A stretch of 64,000 bases of DNA from Parageobacillus thermantarcticus (GCF_900111865.1 NZ_FOJS01000009.1:22353-86352); one strand, 5' to 3'. Shown: positions 17,163 through 26,077, counted from the first letter of the stretch. Program-made: numbers and translations. Notes: a model not told the origin generated them from the letters alone.

Positions 17163-17999
17163 TTACTGTTGTTTTAACACGTCTTGCAAATCTTTATCTT
17201 TGATTTCTACTTTTGCGTCTTTTACCAATTTTTCCACTTTCGATTGCACTTTCGCTGGGTCAAGCTTGCTTCTTTTCACTTCAAATTCAATTTCATCTTT
17301 CATTTCATTAAACGGCTTTTTCTCTTCTTTATCCGTTACTTTTATAATATGATAGCCGTATTCGGTTTTTACCGGATCGCTAATTTCCCCAATTTTTAAC
17401 TTATATGCCGCATCTTCAAACTCTTTCACCATTTTTCCTGATCCAAACCAACCTAAATCGCCGCCGTTTGATGCCGATCCTGGATCTTGCGAATATTGTT
17501 TCGCAAGCTTCGCAAAATCTTCACCTTTATCCAGCTTCGCTTTAATTTCTTTCGCCGTCTTTTCATCTTTCACCAAAATATGGCTCGCTCTAATTTTCGG
17601 CTTATAGTTTTTATAATAGTCTTTTAATTCTTTTTCCGTTACTTTGATATCTTCCATCGCCGCTTTTTGCCGCAAAAGATCGAGTTTCACCATGTCGCGA
17701 ATCGCTTTTTCCCCATTTTGCTGGACTGCTAAATCGTATTGCGTCCCATACATTTCCTTTAAGTTTTCGATTTCTTTATCGATTTCCTTGTCCGTCACTT
17801 TATATTTTTTGCTTAACACTTTTTCATCGATAAGGTCACGAATCACTTCCTTACCTACCCGCGCCTTCATTTCATTGTAAAATTCCTCTTTTGTAATATC
17901 GCCGTCCTTTGTTTTCACAATCACTTCGGAATCGCCGTTATTGCACGCCGACAGAGCGAAAACAGAGGCGACGGCTGCCGCAATCATCCATTTTTTCAT
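17163..17999 (-). CDS. prsA: Foldase lipoprotein PrsA
   Basis: Extracytoplasmic peptidyl-prolyl isomerase anchored to the outer face of the membrane, needed for folding secreted proteins. The signal peptide ends in lipobox LSAC (Cys19). The parvulin (PpiC) domain begins at [14 protein letters not shown] and ends around [11 protein letters not shown], flanked by charged NC domains. 278 aa. The start at 17999 (MKKWM) is chosen because the GTG at 18008 sits only 2 nt from the AGGAG site. Confidence 0.94.
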   Translation of the reverse strand: MKKWMIAAAVASVFALSACNNGDSEVIVKTKDGDITKEEFYNEMKARVGKEVIRDLIDEKVLSKKYKVTDKEIDKEIENLKEMYGTQYDLAVQQNGEKAIRDMVKLDLLRQKAAMEDIKVTEKELKDYYKNYKPKIRASHILVKDEKTAKEIKAKLDKGEDFAKLAKQYSQDPGSASNGGDLGWFGSGKMVKEFEDAAYKLKIGEISDPVKTEYGYHIIKVTDKEEKKPFNEMKDEIEFEVKRSKLDPAKVQSKVEKLVKDAKVEIKDKDLQDVLKQQ

Positions 18000-18106
18000 T
18001 TGTTCCACAACTCCTACGCCAATTTTTTTACAAAAAAAATTACAACAATAACTATATCATATTTTTCACTAAGAAAAAAACCTTTTTCCGTTAGTCATCC
18101 GCCCAT

Positions 18107-18133
18107 ACACGTATTTTTGCCTCACATATGATG
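18107..18133 (+). promoter_or_regulatory. Candidate sigma-K promoter of sscA
   Basis: AC (18107-18108), 16-bp spacer, CATATGATG (18125-18133), one mismatch from the remembered sigma-K -10 CATANNNTA. It lies about 60 bp upstream of the small coat-assembly gene, which is mother-cell expressed in B. subtilis. Confidence 0.45.
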
Positions 18134-18190
18134 ATGATGAAGCGGATGTGGCTAAATGGCTCCTTTTTGAATTCGAAAGGAGGTGTTATA

Positions 18191-18277
18191 ATGAGTGCAC
18201 CTTATGCGGGAGGCTTTGCGTTAATTGTCGTGCTGTTTATTTTATTAATTATTGTTGGATGTGCATGTTTATTCTAA
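18191..18277 (+). CDS. sscA: Small spore coat assembly protein SscA/YjcZ-like
   Basis: 28-residue hydrophobic peptide starting MSAPYAGGFALIVVLFILL and ending GCACLF: a Gly/Tyr-rich head and one membrane helix, typical of the YjcZ/SscA sporulation family. B. subtilis SscA (YhzE, 28 aa, required for normal coat assembly and germination) maps near prsA, in agreement. The start follows AAAGGAGGTGTTATA. A sigma-K-like promoter lies upstream and a terminator follows. Confidence 0.8.
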   Translation: MSAPYAGGFALIVVLFILLIIVGCACLF

Positions 18278-18311
18278 CCGCCGCGTTTTTCCCTATCCAC
18301 CAAACGCCTGC

Positions 18312-18343
18312 AAAAAAGCTGGCAGCATGAGCTGTCAGCTTTT
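18312..18343. terminator. Bidirectional terminator between sscA and the 59-aa gene
   Basis: Stem AAAAGCTGGCAGC / GCTGTCAGCTTTT with a 4-nt loop and one G-U pair. U-rich on both sides: TTTTCTC on plus and TTTTTTG on minus. Convergent genes lie on either side. Confidence 0.8.
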
Positions 18344-18345
18344 CT

Positions 18346-18525
18346 CTATGTAAATAGCACTTCAAAATAGGAAGAAATTAACAAAATCGTAATGAGGACA
18401 TTGATCGTGCGAAAGACACTTGGTTGCTTTTCTTCCGGTATTTCTCTTTGTACACAAAGGCGAGACGTTAATTGATTAATGAGAAATAAAATAATGACAG
18501 CAAGGGGTATAAAATACACCGTCAA
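18346..18525 (-). CDS. Small membrane protein, unrecognised
   Basis: 59-residue protein from a TTG start 8 nt after AGGAGGGG. Two hydrophobic stretches (VYFIPLAVIILFLI near the N-terminus, VLITILLISSYFEVLF at the C-terminus) flank a charged loop with REIPEEKQPS, predicting a two-helix membrane hairpin. It is convergent with sscA and shares its terminator. I cannot name a family. The strong ribosome site, clean ends and compact two-helix design argue that it is real. Confidence 0.6.
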   Translation of the reverse strand: MTVYFIPLAVIILFLINQLTSRLCVQREIPEEKQPSVFRTINVLITILLISSYFEVLFT

Positions 18526-18724
18526 ATCTATTTCCCCTCCTATTCAATGGTAAAAATATCATAATTACTCATTTACTTTACAATGTTTCGTTTTATAAAT
18601 CAATATGATTTTTACAGAAAAATCCTCTTCCTCCGAAAAAAACTTTTTTATTGGTTGTTTTTCGCCAATTAGGTAAAATATACGTAACAACTTGTCCATT
18701 ATGTTTGACAAAAGGAGCACGCAT

Positions 18725-19066
18725 ATGGAAACGCTGGAGGAACGAATCGCCAAACTGGAATTTCATCGATCGTTGCTAATGGAAATGGTTGATAAAACAA
18801 AAAAGCCGTTTTATTATCTTGTTATTCAAGCCAATTTGACAAAAGAAGAAGTGGATGAGGTGCTCGCCCTTTGCCAACAGTTAAGCGAAGAATACGAAAA
18901 ACAAAAAGCGGAAGGGCTGACGATCTTCACCCCGCTTCTCCTTCATTTCGCGGGAATGCTTCATCCAAGCCTTCCGCTCGAACAGACGGTCGACGCTCTC
19001 CTTCAACAGCAAATGTTTGTTCCTCTGATGACTGAATTGAAAAAGTTAATCCAAACCGTTAGCTAG
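18725..19066 (+). CDS. yhaI: YhaI family protein (DUF1878)
   Basis: 113-residue, mostly helical cytoplasmic protein, the same length as B. subtilis YhaI as I recall. The ATG at 18725 follows AAAAGGAG and gives [15 protein letters not shown]; an earlier in-frame start lacks a ribosome site. It overlaps the convergent scoC gene by 8 bp at the 3' end, keeping the B. subtilis yhaI-scoC arrangement. Function unknown. Confidence 0.87.
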   Translation: METLEERIAKLEFHRSLLMEMVDKTKKPFYYLVIQANLTKEEVDEVLALCQQLSEEYEKQKAEGLTIFTPLLLHFAGMLHPSLPLEQTVDALLQQQMFVPLMTELKKLIQTVS

Positions 19067-19664
19067 GTTGACCTGTCAGTTCTTTTTCCTTTTCTTGTTG
19101 CTTCGCGTTTCGTTTCACTAGCTTTCCGTCTTGCTCAACAAAATCATTTTTAATATTTTCAAACGCCTTTTCGAAAATTTCCATAAAATCATCCCCGTAA
19201 ATATTGCGGATGATACACATCATTTCTAAAATTTCTGGAAACTTCCCATACAAATCGCGCAACGGCAACGCCCCGTTAAATACAGCGTTTTTCGTCGGAT
19301 CGTACGATTCCATTAGTTTTAACAACACTTCTTCTCCTTTTTCTGTCAGTTCAATATACGTATTGCGCTTATCATCTTGCTTTTTCGAAAAGGAAAGCAA
19401 GCCTCTTTCTTCTAATTTTTTTGAAAAATTAAACGCCGTCGACACGTGCATGACGCCAAATTTCGCAATTTCCGAAATCGACGCCCCTTTAAAATGATAC
19501 GCAATCCATAAAATATGATGTTCATTAATATTTAAGTCAAACGGCTTAATCCATTGCTGCCAATCCTTTTCGATCGATTTCCAAAGCGCCTTGCTTAATT
19601 GTGCAATCCGTTGGCTAAATAGCAGCGCCTCTTTTATAGAATAATTTTGCTCTGTCGTTTTCAT
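19059..19664 (-). CDS. scoC: MarR-family transition-state regulator ScoC (Hpr)
   Basis: About 201-residue winged-helix repressor of protease, transport and sporulation genes during the transition to stationary phase. The N-terminal half is nearly that of B. subtilis Hpr: [29 protein letters not shown] and [20 protein letters not shown] (recognition helix). The ATG start at 19664 gives [18 protein letters not shown]; a GTG at 19676 is an alternative with a slightly better-spaced ribosome site. Confidence 0.93.
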   Translation of the reverse strand: MKTTEQNYSIKEALLFSQRIAQLSKALWKSIEKDWQQWIKPFDLNINEHHILWIAYHFKGASISEIAKFGVMHVSTAFNFSKKLEERGLLSFSKKQDDKRNTYIELTEKGEEVLLKLMESYDPTKNAVFNGALPLRDLYGKFPEILEMMCIIRNIYGDDFMEIFEKAFENIKNDFVEQDGKLVKRNAKQQEKEKELTGQPS

Positions 19665-19829
19665 CGTTCCACCCACTCTTCCCTCACCGTGTTTTTTACT
19701 TTCTATTATGCCAGTAAAATAAAAATTAATAAAGGATAAAAATGTTTAATTTTTTTTATTTTTATGACCATTACCGTCATTCATAGCGGAAAAACAACGG
19801 ACATATAGTAAACATAGGGGGAGAATGCA

Positions 19830-20018
19830 ATGATATATATGCGGTCGTTTTTTTTTATTGTTGGCTTTGTGTTTTTCTGCCTTTTCATCCATACGCTTTT
19901 TTCATTATCGAAAGCAAAAATGTACCCACCAAAAAAAGTTTTGCGGCATCGTGCTCTCGTTTATATTGGAATAACATTTTTTTGCTTTGCCACCGTCTGG
20001 CTTCTGCGGTACGTATAG
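19830..20018 (+). CDS. Small two-helix membrane protein, unrecognised
   Basis: 62 residues with an N-terminal helix (FFFIVGFVFFCLFIHTLF), a basic loop (KAKMYPPKKVLRHR) and a C-terminal helix (LVYIGITFFCFATVWLL). The ATG follows GGGGGAGAATGCA and a bidirectional terminator follows the stop. It lies between scoC and trpP where B. subtilis has the unrelated yhaH. No family recognised. Confidence 0.65.
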   Translation: MIYMRSFFFIVGFVFFCLFIHTLFSLSKAKMYPPKKVLRHRALVYIGITFFCFATVWLLRYV

Positions 20019-20025
20019 TGTGATA

Positions 20026-20065
20026 GCAAAAAACCCGACCAAGATGATGATCGGGTTTTTTTTGC
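20026..20065. terminator. Bidirectional terminator between the 62-aa gene and trpP
   Basis: 11-bp stem AAAAAACCCGA / TCGGGTTTTTT, 12-nt loop, U-rich on both strands; between convergent stops. Confidence 0.85.
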
Positions 20066-20070
20066 GATTG

Positions 20071-20595
20071 TTACGCATGCGCTGTCATGTTCATCCGCTT
20101 AAAAATCGACGAGACAATTGGATAGATAATCACCATCACAATCGTATTAATTGCGGCCGTCGGCAATACAACAGTCAGGAATAAAGCGGAAAAAGTCGCT
20201 CCTCCTGGCAGCCCGGCGAACAAAAGCGCTGCGGTTAAAAAGATCATACCGGAAATGACCGTGCCGACCGCCGTCAATATTGCGGCAGAAACTACCGTCT
20301 GACCATATTTTTTTAAAAGGCATACAAATGAGAAAAACACAAAAGCGGTAATGATTTTGTCAATAATATTTGGAACTTGTCCTCCCGGAAATCCTGTTGT
20401 CATCGCGGAGATAACGCCTGTCACAATCCCGACAAGCCCCGCTGTTTTTACATTTGGAAACAACAAGATGGCCAGAAACATCATCGTTAGCATCATGTCC
20501 GGCTTCATCCCAAAGAAAATTCCCGGAATAACGGCATGCAATACCGCCCCGATTCCAACTAGCAATGCCAATGAAACTAACACTCGCGTATTCAT
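20071..20595 (-). CDS. trpP: Tryptophan transporter TrpP
   Basis: 174-residue membrane protein of the TrpP/YhaG family, an ECF-type substrate component for tryptophan. Family landmarks GMKPDMMLTMMFLAILLFP and GQVPNIIDK are intact, with about five to six helices. The ATG at 20595 lies 8 nt after AGGAG. Eight regularly spaced GAG/UAG triplets overlap this ribosome site, so tryptophan-activated TRAP should block translation, as in B. subtilis. Confidence 0.92.
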   Translation of the reverse strand: MNTRVLVSLALLVGIGAVLHAVIPGIFFGMKPDMMLTMMFLAILLFPNVKTAGLVGIVTGVISAMTTGFPGGQVPNIIDKIITAFVFFSFVCLLKKYGQTVVSAAILTAVGTVISGMIFLTAALLFAGLPGGATFSALFLTVVLPTAAINTIVMVIIYPIVSSIFKRMNMTAHA

Positions 20596-20596
20596 G

Positions 20597-20634
20597 CTCA
20601 TCTCTCCTCATCTATTCTAGCCTAAACTCCTCTA
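20597..20634 (-). promoter_or_regulatory. TRAP-binding site over the trpP ribosome-binding site
   Basis: In RNA sense eight triplets occur in phase: UAG, GAG, UAG, UAG, UAG, GAG, GAG, GAG, each separated by exactly 2 nt, for 38 nt in all. The last ends 1 nt before the trpP AUG and the array includes the GAGGAG Shine-Dalgarno. This is the textbook TRAP target geometry. Confidence 0.88.
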
Positions 20635-20708
20635 ATCGCGTGTTCGCACCTATACGAGAATTTTTTTATCATTATATCACTTTGCAGTGTAAAAGTGAAG
20701 CAAAAAAT

Positions 20709-21794
20709 TCAGCTGAACCGCCGGTAAAAGTCATTCATAAATTCCGCTAACGCTTCACACGCCTCAAGCGGAACAGCGTTATAAATCGACGCGCGGCAGC
20801 CGCCAACGGAACGATGGCCGGCTAGTCCAACGAATCCTTTTTCCTTTGCCTCTTCTAAAAATTTCTTCGTTAACTCTTCATTTGGTAATCTAAATGTGAC
20901 ATTCATGAGCGAACGGCTGTCCTTTTCCGCATGCGGAGCGTAAAACCCGTTGCTTGCATCAATCGCTTCGTACACAACGGCCGCTTTTTCTTTATTGCGC
21001 GCTTCGATCGCTTTCACACCGCCTTCTTCTTCCACCCATTCAAGCACGAGCGAAAGCATGTAAATCGCAAACGTCGGCGGCGTATTGTACAGCGAATTTT
21101 TCGAGCTGTGCGTGCGGTAATCAAGCATCGTCGGCAAGTTATCAGGAATGCGCTCTAATAAATCATTGCGAATGATGACGACCGTCACACCGGAAGGCCC
21201 AAGATTTTTTTGCGCCCCCGCGTAAATCAACGCAAATTGTCCAACATTGATTTCCCGGCTTAAAATATCGCTTGACATATCGGCAATAAGATCGACCGGC
21301 AAATTCGGAAATTCACGCCATTGCGTGCCGAAAATCGTATTGTTGGAAGTAATATGTAAATAGGCCGCGTTTTCGGAAAGCTGAATGTCTTCTAGACGCG
21401 GAATGTACGTATAATTCGCTTCTTTGCTTGATGCGGCAATATGGGTTTTCCCAATTTTTTTCGCTTCTTTGAGCGCTTTTTCCGACCATGATCCTGTAAG
21501 TACGTAATTGGCCACTTGATCTTTGCCGAGCAAGTTCATCGGCACCATTGAAAACTGCAAGCTCGCTCCGCCTTGCAAAAACAGCACATCATGCGTATCG
21601 GGAATGTTCATTAATTTTTTTAGCCGCTGCTTCGCGCTGTTGTGCACCGCATCGTATTCCTTGCTGCGATGGCTCAGTTCCATCACCGACATTCCCGTAT
21701 TTTGAAAATTGAGAAGCTCTTCTTGCGCCCGCTTTAATACTGGAAGCGGCAACGCGGAAGGTCCTGCGTTGAAATTGTATGCCCGTTTCATCAT
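20709..21794 (-). CDS. serC: Phosphoserine aminotransferase SerC
   Basis: PLP enzyme converting 3-phosphohydroxypyruvate and glutamate to phosphoserine and 2-oxoglutarate; also acts in pyridoxine synthesis in some bacteria. About 361 aa. It begins with NFNAGPSALP and contains the PLP lysine segment YAGAQKNLGPSG and the C-terminal GHRSVGGCRASIYNA. The ATG at 21794 (or the next ATG at 21791) follows GTGGGGGATGAA. It lies upstream of trpP on the same strand, as in Bacillus. Confidence 0.94.
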   Translation of the reverse strand: MMKRAYNFNAGPSALPLPVLKRAQEELLNFQNTGMSVMELSHRSKEYDAVHNSAKQRLKKLMNIPDTHDVLFLQGGASLQFSMVPMNLLGKDQVANYVLTGSWSEKALKEAKKIGKTHIAASSKEANYTYIPRLEDIQLSENAAYLHITSNNTIFGTQWREFPNLPVDLIADMSSDILSREINVGQFALIYAGAQKNLGPSGVTVVIIRNDLLERIPDNLPTMLDYRTHSSKNSLYNTPPTFAIYMLSLVLEWVEEEGGVKAIEARNKEKAAVVYEAIDASNGFYAPHAEKDSRSLMNVTFRLPNEELTKKFLEEAKEKGFVGLAGHRSVGGCRASIYNAVPLEACEALAEFMNDFYRRFS

Positions 21795-21886
21795 TTCATC
21801 CCCCACTTTATCTCTTTAATGAATAACAGTTACTATTATCCTAACATGAATTAAAAAAAAATAAAAAGAATTTTTCAAAAAAAATC

Positions 21887-21911
21887 AAGTCCTTGTGTTC
21901 TACAAGGACTT
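21887..21911 (-). terminator. Terminator overlapping the yhaL stop
   Basis: 10-bp perfect stem AAGTCCTTGT / ACAAGGACTT with a 5-nt loop carrying the yhaL stop codon. On the minus strand it is followed by GATTTTTTTT. Confidence 0.85.
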
Positions 21912-22085
21912 TGCCTGCTGGCGCCGCTTTCGCTCCTCGCGAATGCGCTCCATATAAATCTCTCCTTCTTTTTCGATCATCGCCTCATCGATTTCCCGTT
22001 CTTTCGCGGCCGTCCTTACCGTCATATAACCGCTAAAAATAATGCCAGCAACGACCAAGTAAATCCACCATGGCATGCTAAACAT
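21900..22085 (-). CDS. yhaL: Sporulation protein YhaL
   Basis: 61-residue protein with one N-terminal membrane helix (MPWWIYLVVAGIIFSGYM) and a highly charged cytoplasmic tail (EREIDEAMIEKEGEIYMER). It matches the B. subtilis YhaL layout, a sigma-E-dependent sporulation protein, and sits next to yhaM as expected. The ATG at 22085 follows GGGGGG at about 6 nt. Confidence 0.82.
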   Translation of the reverse strand: MFSMPWWIYLVVAGIIFSGYMTVRTAAKEREIDEAMIEKEGEIYMERIREERKRRQQAKSL

Positions 22086-22296
22086 GCGCATCCCCCCTTT
22101 TTATGTAGCTTGTCTTACTAAAACTATACGCTGGCGCCGGAAAATATATGCGTAAGAAAGAGGCAATAGCCTACACTTTTGGGATAACGCATGCCATTTC
22201 GCCTTTTTTCTCCATTCTTCTTTCGCCCACGGACTAAATGGCGCGAAGCCCGCGGCTTCAGCCGCCGCCCAGCGGCTTATGACATCCCGCTTTTTC

Positions 22297-23259
22297 TTAT
22301 TTCGCAACAGTCGAGGCAGATAAAAACATTGGCTTATAAAATGAACGATTCTCCAGCGCATAAATTCGCTCCGTAAATTCCCCCGGCTTTACTTTCTCCA
22401 GCGCCCGGTCGATCATGTTCAATTTTGCGTCCAAGTTGTCAATATAATGCAGAATTTCCGCTTCTTTCACCATCGGCGGCTTCGGGCTGCCCCATTCCGC
22501 TTTTCCATGATGGGAAAGGACCATATGTTGCAGCACGACAACTTCTTCCCCGCTGATGCCAAGATGTTCGGCCGCTTTGCTAATTTCGCTCACCATAATC
22601 GAAATATGGCCAAGCAAATTGCCTTCCAGCGTATACGAGGCCGACACCGGACCAGATAATTCGATCACTTTGCCGAGATCGTGCAAAATTACGCCAGCGT
22701 ACAACAAGTCTTTATTCAACGACGGATATAAATTCACAAGCGCTTTTGCCAATTCTAACATCGACACGACGTGGTACGCCAATCCGGAAATAAACTCATG
22801 GTGATTTTTCGTTGCCGCCGGATAATCAAAAAATTTCTGTTCGTATTTTTTTAACAAATAGCGGGTAATCCGTTGAATGTTCGGGTTTTCCATATCAAAC
22901 ACGTATTGTGTAATTTTTTCCATCATCTCTTCGCGCTTCATCGGGGCGGTTTCGAGAAAATCGGATACGCGAACATCGTCCCCGGCGTGAGCGGGACGAA
23001 TCGAACGAATCTTCAGCTGCGTTTTACCGCGGTAATTGTGAATATCGCCAAACACTTTGACGATGCTTTCCGGCACGTAGACGCTCTCATCTTCCGGCGA
23101 CACGTCCCATAGTTTTGCTTCAATGTCTCCCGTTTTGTCCTGCAAAATTAACGTTAAAAACGGTTTCCCGTTGCTGGCGATCCCTTTTGTCACCGACTTA
23201 ATCAGCAAGTAGACGTCTACTTGTTCGCCGACATCGTAATGAATGATCCCTTTCGCCAA
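22297..23259 (-). CDS. yhaM: 3'-5' exoribonuclease YhaM
   Basis: 320-residue RNA exonuclease. An N-terminal OB fold (residues about 10-100, [18 protein letters not shown]) binds nucleic acid. The HD domain carries [14 protein letters not shown], the metal pair GVILHDLGK, and [15 protein letters not shown] place the start at the TTG at 23259 (LAKGIIHY, equivalent to B. subtilis MAKGI), 8 nt after GGAGG; the longer frame places that ribosome site inside the gene. yhaN and yhaO, the next genes in B. subtilis, are absent here. Confidence 0.93.
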   Translation of the reverse strand: MAKGIIHYDVGEQVDVYLLIKSVTKGIASNGKPFLTLILQDKTGDIEAKLWDVSPEDESVYVPESIVKVFGDIHNYRGKTQLKIRSIRPAHAGDDVRVSDFLETAPMKREEMMEKITQYVFDMENPNIQRITRYLLKKYEQKFFDYPAATKNHHEFISGLAYHVVSMLELAKALVNLYPSLNKDLLYAGVILHDLGKVIELSGPVSASYTLEGNLLGHISIMVSEISKAAEHLGISGEEVVVLQHMVLSHHGKAEWGSPKPPMVKEAEILHYIDNLDAKLNMIDRALEKVKPGEFTERIYALENRSFYKPMFLSASTVAK

Positions 23260-23328
23260 CCTATTCTCCTCCGTTTCCATGTTTGCGTATAGTTAAGTAT
23301 ACCACAATTGCATAAACGCTAAAAATAT

Positions 23329-23352
23329 AAGACCTTGCGCATGCAAGGCCTT
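23329..23352 (-). terminator. Terminator of yhaQP
   Basis: 10-bp stem AAGACCTTGC / GCAAGGCCTT (one wobble), 4-nt loop; TATATTTTT follows on the minus strand. It overlaps the yhaP stop. Confidence 0.8.
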
Positions 23353-24589
23353 ACTTTTTCGTCAGCTGCACCGCTTTTTTCATATCTTTCAATGAACTAG
23401 CTTTCCCGTACATCAACACCCCGCCGCGGTACACCTTTGATCCGAAAAAGGCGAGCAAACCGATCGTGACAATTAATAAAGCAAGGCTGAGCGCCACTTC
23501 CCAAACTGGAACAGGCAGCAAGCCGACCCGCAAAAACATAATCATCGGCGTAAAAAACGGAATGAATGACGTTGCCGTGATAAAGGACGACTCTGGCGCA
23601 CCTAAGCCAAACATTGCGATCATAAACGCGGCAATAACGAGCGTCGTTACCGGCATAATCATTTGCTGCACGTCTTCCACGCGGCTGACGAGCGAACCAA
23701 GTACAGCAAATAACGTAGCGTATAAGAAATAGCCTAAAAAGAAGAAAATAATCGCATACACAAATGTCGAGACAGGAAGATGATCAAAGCCGAGAAACTT
23801 CCACAATTCCTGCCCGCTGCTTTTCAGCGCCGCAAAACCGACGGCAAATAAAATCGCAAACTGCGTTAAGCTAAGAAGCGCAATTCCAAAGATTTTTCCA
23901 AATAACTGCTGTATCGGTGGGGCGCTTGATACTAAAATTTCCATGACGCGCGACGATTTTTCCGTCGCCACTTCCGTTGAAATCATGCCGCCGTACATAA
24001 AAACGAACATGTACATCGCAAACAGCAGCACGTAAACGAGAGCGCGCGCCTGATTCAGCTCTTCTTCCGTTTTCGCGTTTTTTTCCAACGCCGCTTTTTT
24101 AAACGGCACCGGCTCATATAGCTGGGCAATTTGCTCTTGTTTCAGACCGAGTTTTGCCGTCGCCAACGCTGTTTTCAGCTGCTGGAGCGCTTGCTCGATT
24201 TCCTTCGGCGTATCGCTATCAGCAAGCGTGTTTGCATAATACGCCGCTTCTGGAAGCTGCTCATTGTCAGCTGAAAGGACAAGGAGCGCATCCCACTTGC
24301 CAGCGCGGACGTCCGCCTTTGCCTTTTCTTCCGAGCCGGTCACCTTCTTTAGCTGGAGATCATCGTGTTTTTCTTGTTTTAGCTGCGCCGCAAGCGGTTC
24401 GTAAAACGCTCCCGTTGTATCGATGACCGCCACCGTCGTTTTTTCATCCTTCGTAAAAAACTCAATAATATGCTGAATGTTCGCGATCGTAAAAACTAAG
24501 AGGCTCATAATGATCGTTGTGATGAGAAACAATTTCGCTTTCAGCTTTGTCGTATATGTATGCCAAAGCACAATCCAAAACTTATTCAT
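23351..24589 (-). CDS. yhaP: ABC-2 type permease YhaP (NatB-like)
   Basis: 412-residue permease of a putative exporter. One helix lies at the N-terminus, then an extracytoplasmic domain, then about five helices from residue 185 on. VATEKSSRVMEILVSSAPP is the usual ABC2 coupling segment. The start at 24589 (MNKFWIVLWHTY) overlaps the end of yhaQ by 8 bp, so translation is coupled. The B. subtilis YhaPQ pair resembles the NatAB sodium exporter; substrate unproven. Confidence 0.88.
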   Translation of the reverse strand: MNKFWIVLWHTYTTKLKAKLFLITTIIMSLLVFTIANIQHIIEFFTKDEKTTVAVIDTTGAFYEPLAAQLKQEKHDDLQLKKVTGSEEKAKADVRAGKWDALLVLSADNEQLPEAAYYANTLADSDTPKEIEQALQQLKTALATAKLGLKQEQIAQLYEPVPFKKAALEKNAKTEEELNQARALVYVLLFAMYMFVFMYGGMISTEVATEKSSRVMEILVSSAPPIQQLFGKIFGIALLSLTQFAILFAVGFAALKSSGQELWKFLGFDHLPVSTFVYAIIFFFLGYFLYATLFAVLGSLVSRVEDVQQMIMPVTTLVIAAFMIAMFGLGAPESSFITATSFIPFFTPMIMFLRVGLLPVPVWEVALSLALLIVTIGLLAFFGSKVYRGGVLMYGKASSLKDMKKAVQLTKK

Positions 24590-25481
24590 ACGCCGCACCC
24601 ACTTTTTCAATGAAAATATCGTTTAACGAAGGCTCTTCTAGGGCAAACTTGCGAATAAATCCTTTGTTGGCGATATGGGAAAGGATTTTTTGCGACACGC
24701 CTTCGCTTTCGATTTGCAAATGGACGCCTTCCGCTGTCCGCTTCATTTTGACGACTCCCGGAAACTCCGCGAGTTCATCGAGCGGCATATCGGCATGGAT
24801 AATAACGTTCTTTTTGCCAAAGGACCGTTTTATTTCTTTTAGCGCCCCGTATACAACCGGCCTTCCTCGGTGCATAATGCAAAGATGTTCGCACAATTCT
24901 TCCACATGCTCCATGCGGTGGCTTGAAAAGACAATCGTCGTGCCATTGTTTTTTAAATCGATGACCGCCTCTTTCAACAGTTCAACGTTGACGGGATCAA
25001 GCCCACTGAATGGCTCATCTAAGATTAATAGTTTCGGCTTATGCAAAACGGCAGCGATAAATTGAATTTTTTGCTGATTGCCTTTCGACAGCTCTTCAAT
25101 CCGCTTTTCCGCGTACTCCGGCACGTGAAACCGCTCGAGCCATGCCTCCATTTCTTTCACAATCGCCGCCTTGTCCAAGCCGCGCAGCCTGCCTAAATAA
25201 ATAAGCTGTTCCTTTACTTTCAGCTTTGGATACAATCCTCGTTCTTCCGGCAAATAGCCGATGAGATGGCTTTTCGAATAGTCGATTTTTTCTCCGTTCC
25301 ATGTAATCGTTCCTGCTGTCGGTTCGAGCAATCCCAAAATCATACGGAACGTCGTCGTCTTTCCCGCCCCGTTCGCACCAAGAAATCCGAACAAGTTTCC
25401 TTCTGGAATCGTTAATGTGACATCATTCACTGCGGTCACTTCACCAAATCGCTTTGTCACATGCTCTAACTGTAGCGCCAT
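24582..25481 (-). CDS. yhaQ: ABC transporter ATP-binding protein YhaQ (NatA-like)
   Basis: 299-residue ATPase with Walker A GANGAGKTT, a variant signature LSKGNQQK and Walker B LILDEPFSGLDP. A C-terminal DUF4162-type tail ends with SLNDIFIEKVG. The ATG at 25481 follows GGGGGAGTGAGA; the frame continues 12 codons further upstream without a ribosome site. First gene of yhaQ-yhaP. Confidence 0.92.
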   Translation of the reverse strand: MALQLEHVTKRFGEVTAVNDVTLTIPEGNLFGFLGANGAGKTTTFRMILGLLEPTAGTITWNGEKIDYSKSHLIGYLPEERGLYPKLKVKEQLIYLGRLRGLDKAAIVKEMEAWLERFHVPEYAEKRIEELSKGNQQKIQFIAAVLHKPKLLILDEPFSGLDPVNVELLKEAVIDLKNNGTTIVFSSHRMEHVEELCEHLCIMHRGRPVVYGALKEIKRSFGKKNVIIHADMPLDELAEFPGVVKMKRTAEGVHLQIESEGVSQKILSHIANKGFIRKFALEEPSLNDIFIEKVGAAYE

Positions 25482-25624
25482 TCTCACTCCCCCAGTTTTA
25501 GATAAAAATTCCACCATCTTATTACACGTTTATCATAGCGAAAAGTTTCGTAATTTAGAAGGAATTTTTCAAAAAATAACAAAATAATAATATGAACCAC
25601 TATTCAGCAAAGGAGGAAACTAGC

Positions 25625-25810
25625 ATGCCAACGTACACGTTGACGGCTTTCGACAAAAGCGGGGAAAAACTGTTGGACGAAACGTTCGAAGCTGCAAACG
25701 ACGAGGAAGCAAAAAAAATCGGCGAGCAAAAATTGCGCGAGCATAACTGCTACGATAAAACGCACCGTTGTGTAACATCAAGCGGAAAACTGATTTTGTT
25801 CCATCGCTGA
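25625..25810 (+). CDS. yhzD: YhzD family protein
   Basis: 61-residue soluble protein beginning MPTYTLTAFDKSGEKLLDE and containing KTHRCVTSSGKLILF; this matches the B. subtilis YhzD family in length and sequence. The ATG at 25625 follows AAAGGAGGAAACTAG. Neighbouring genes (yhaQ, hemZ) fit the B. subtilis order. Function unknown. Confidence 0.82.
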   Translation: MPTYTLTAFDKSGEKLLDETFEAANDEEAKKIGEQKLREHNCYDKTHRCVTSSGKLILFHR

Positions 25811-25856
25811 CATGACCCAGTGTTGCCAAAAGCAATCGAAAAGGATGTGGAAAACA

Positions 25857-26024
25857 ATGAAAGATATTCATGAAACGCAATCAACGGAACAGCTCCACCA
25901 TAGTGATGACAAAACCTTTGCACCGATCGAAGACTTGCAAAGGATCACAGGAGGCGTGTGGAACCGAAAGAGCTTCGGCTCGATTCACAGCCGAAAGGAG
26001 TTAGATGGATTGGGTATGTTATAG
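25857..26024 (+). CDS. Hypothetical 55-aa protein
   Basis: Soluble, polar peptide beginning MKDIHETQSTEQLHHSDD and ending LDGLGML. The ATG follows AAGGATGTGGAAAACA. It starts 46 bp after yhzD. Its last third overlaps another frame that encodes a membrane peptide (25958-26077), so either this is a separate gene or both halves were once one protein. No family recognised. Confidence 0.4.
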   Translation: MKDIHETQSTEQLHHSDDKTFAPIEDLQRITGGVWNRKSFGSIHSRKELDGLGML

Positions 26025-26077
26025 TTGGCTTTGTTCTTTTGCTGGCAGCGTTGGTTCTCCTGAATGTCTTTGACTAA
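25958..26077 (+). CDS. Hypothetical 39-aa tail-anchored peptide, overlapping frame
   Basis: A GTG start 3 nt after AGGAGG gives a short polar head (EPKELRLDSQPKGVRW) and one membrane helix (IGYVIVGFVLLLAALVLLNVF), 39 aa. It is in a different frame from the 55-aa gene and overlaps it by 67 bp. The helix looks strongly selected, which is why I list it. It could be a separate overlapping gene or the product of a frameshift from the preceding frame. Confidence 0.45.
   Translation: MEPKELRLDSQPKGVRWIGYVIVGFVLLLAALVLLNVFD

Noticed and set aside
22101..22361. 86-codon minus-strand frame across the 3' end of yhaM
   Set aside because: Overlaps the conserved end of yhaM in another frame and its sequence has no protein-like features.
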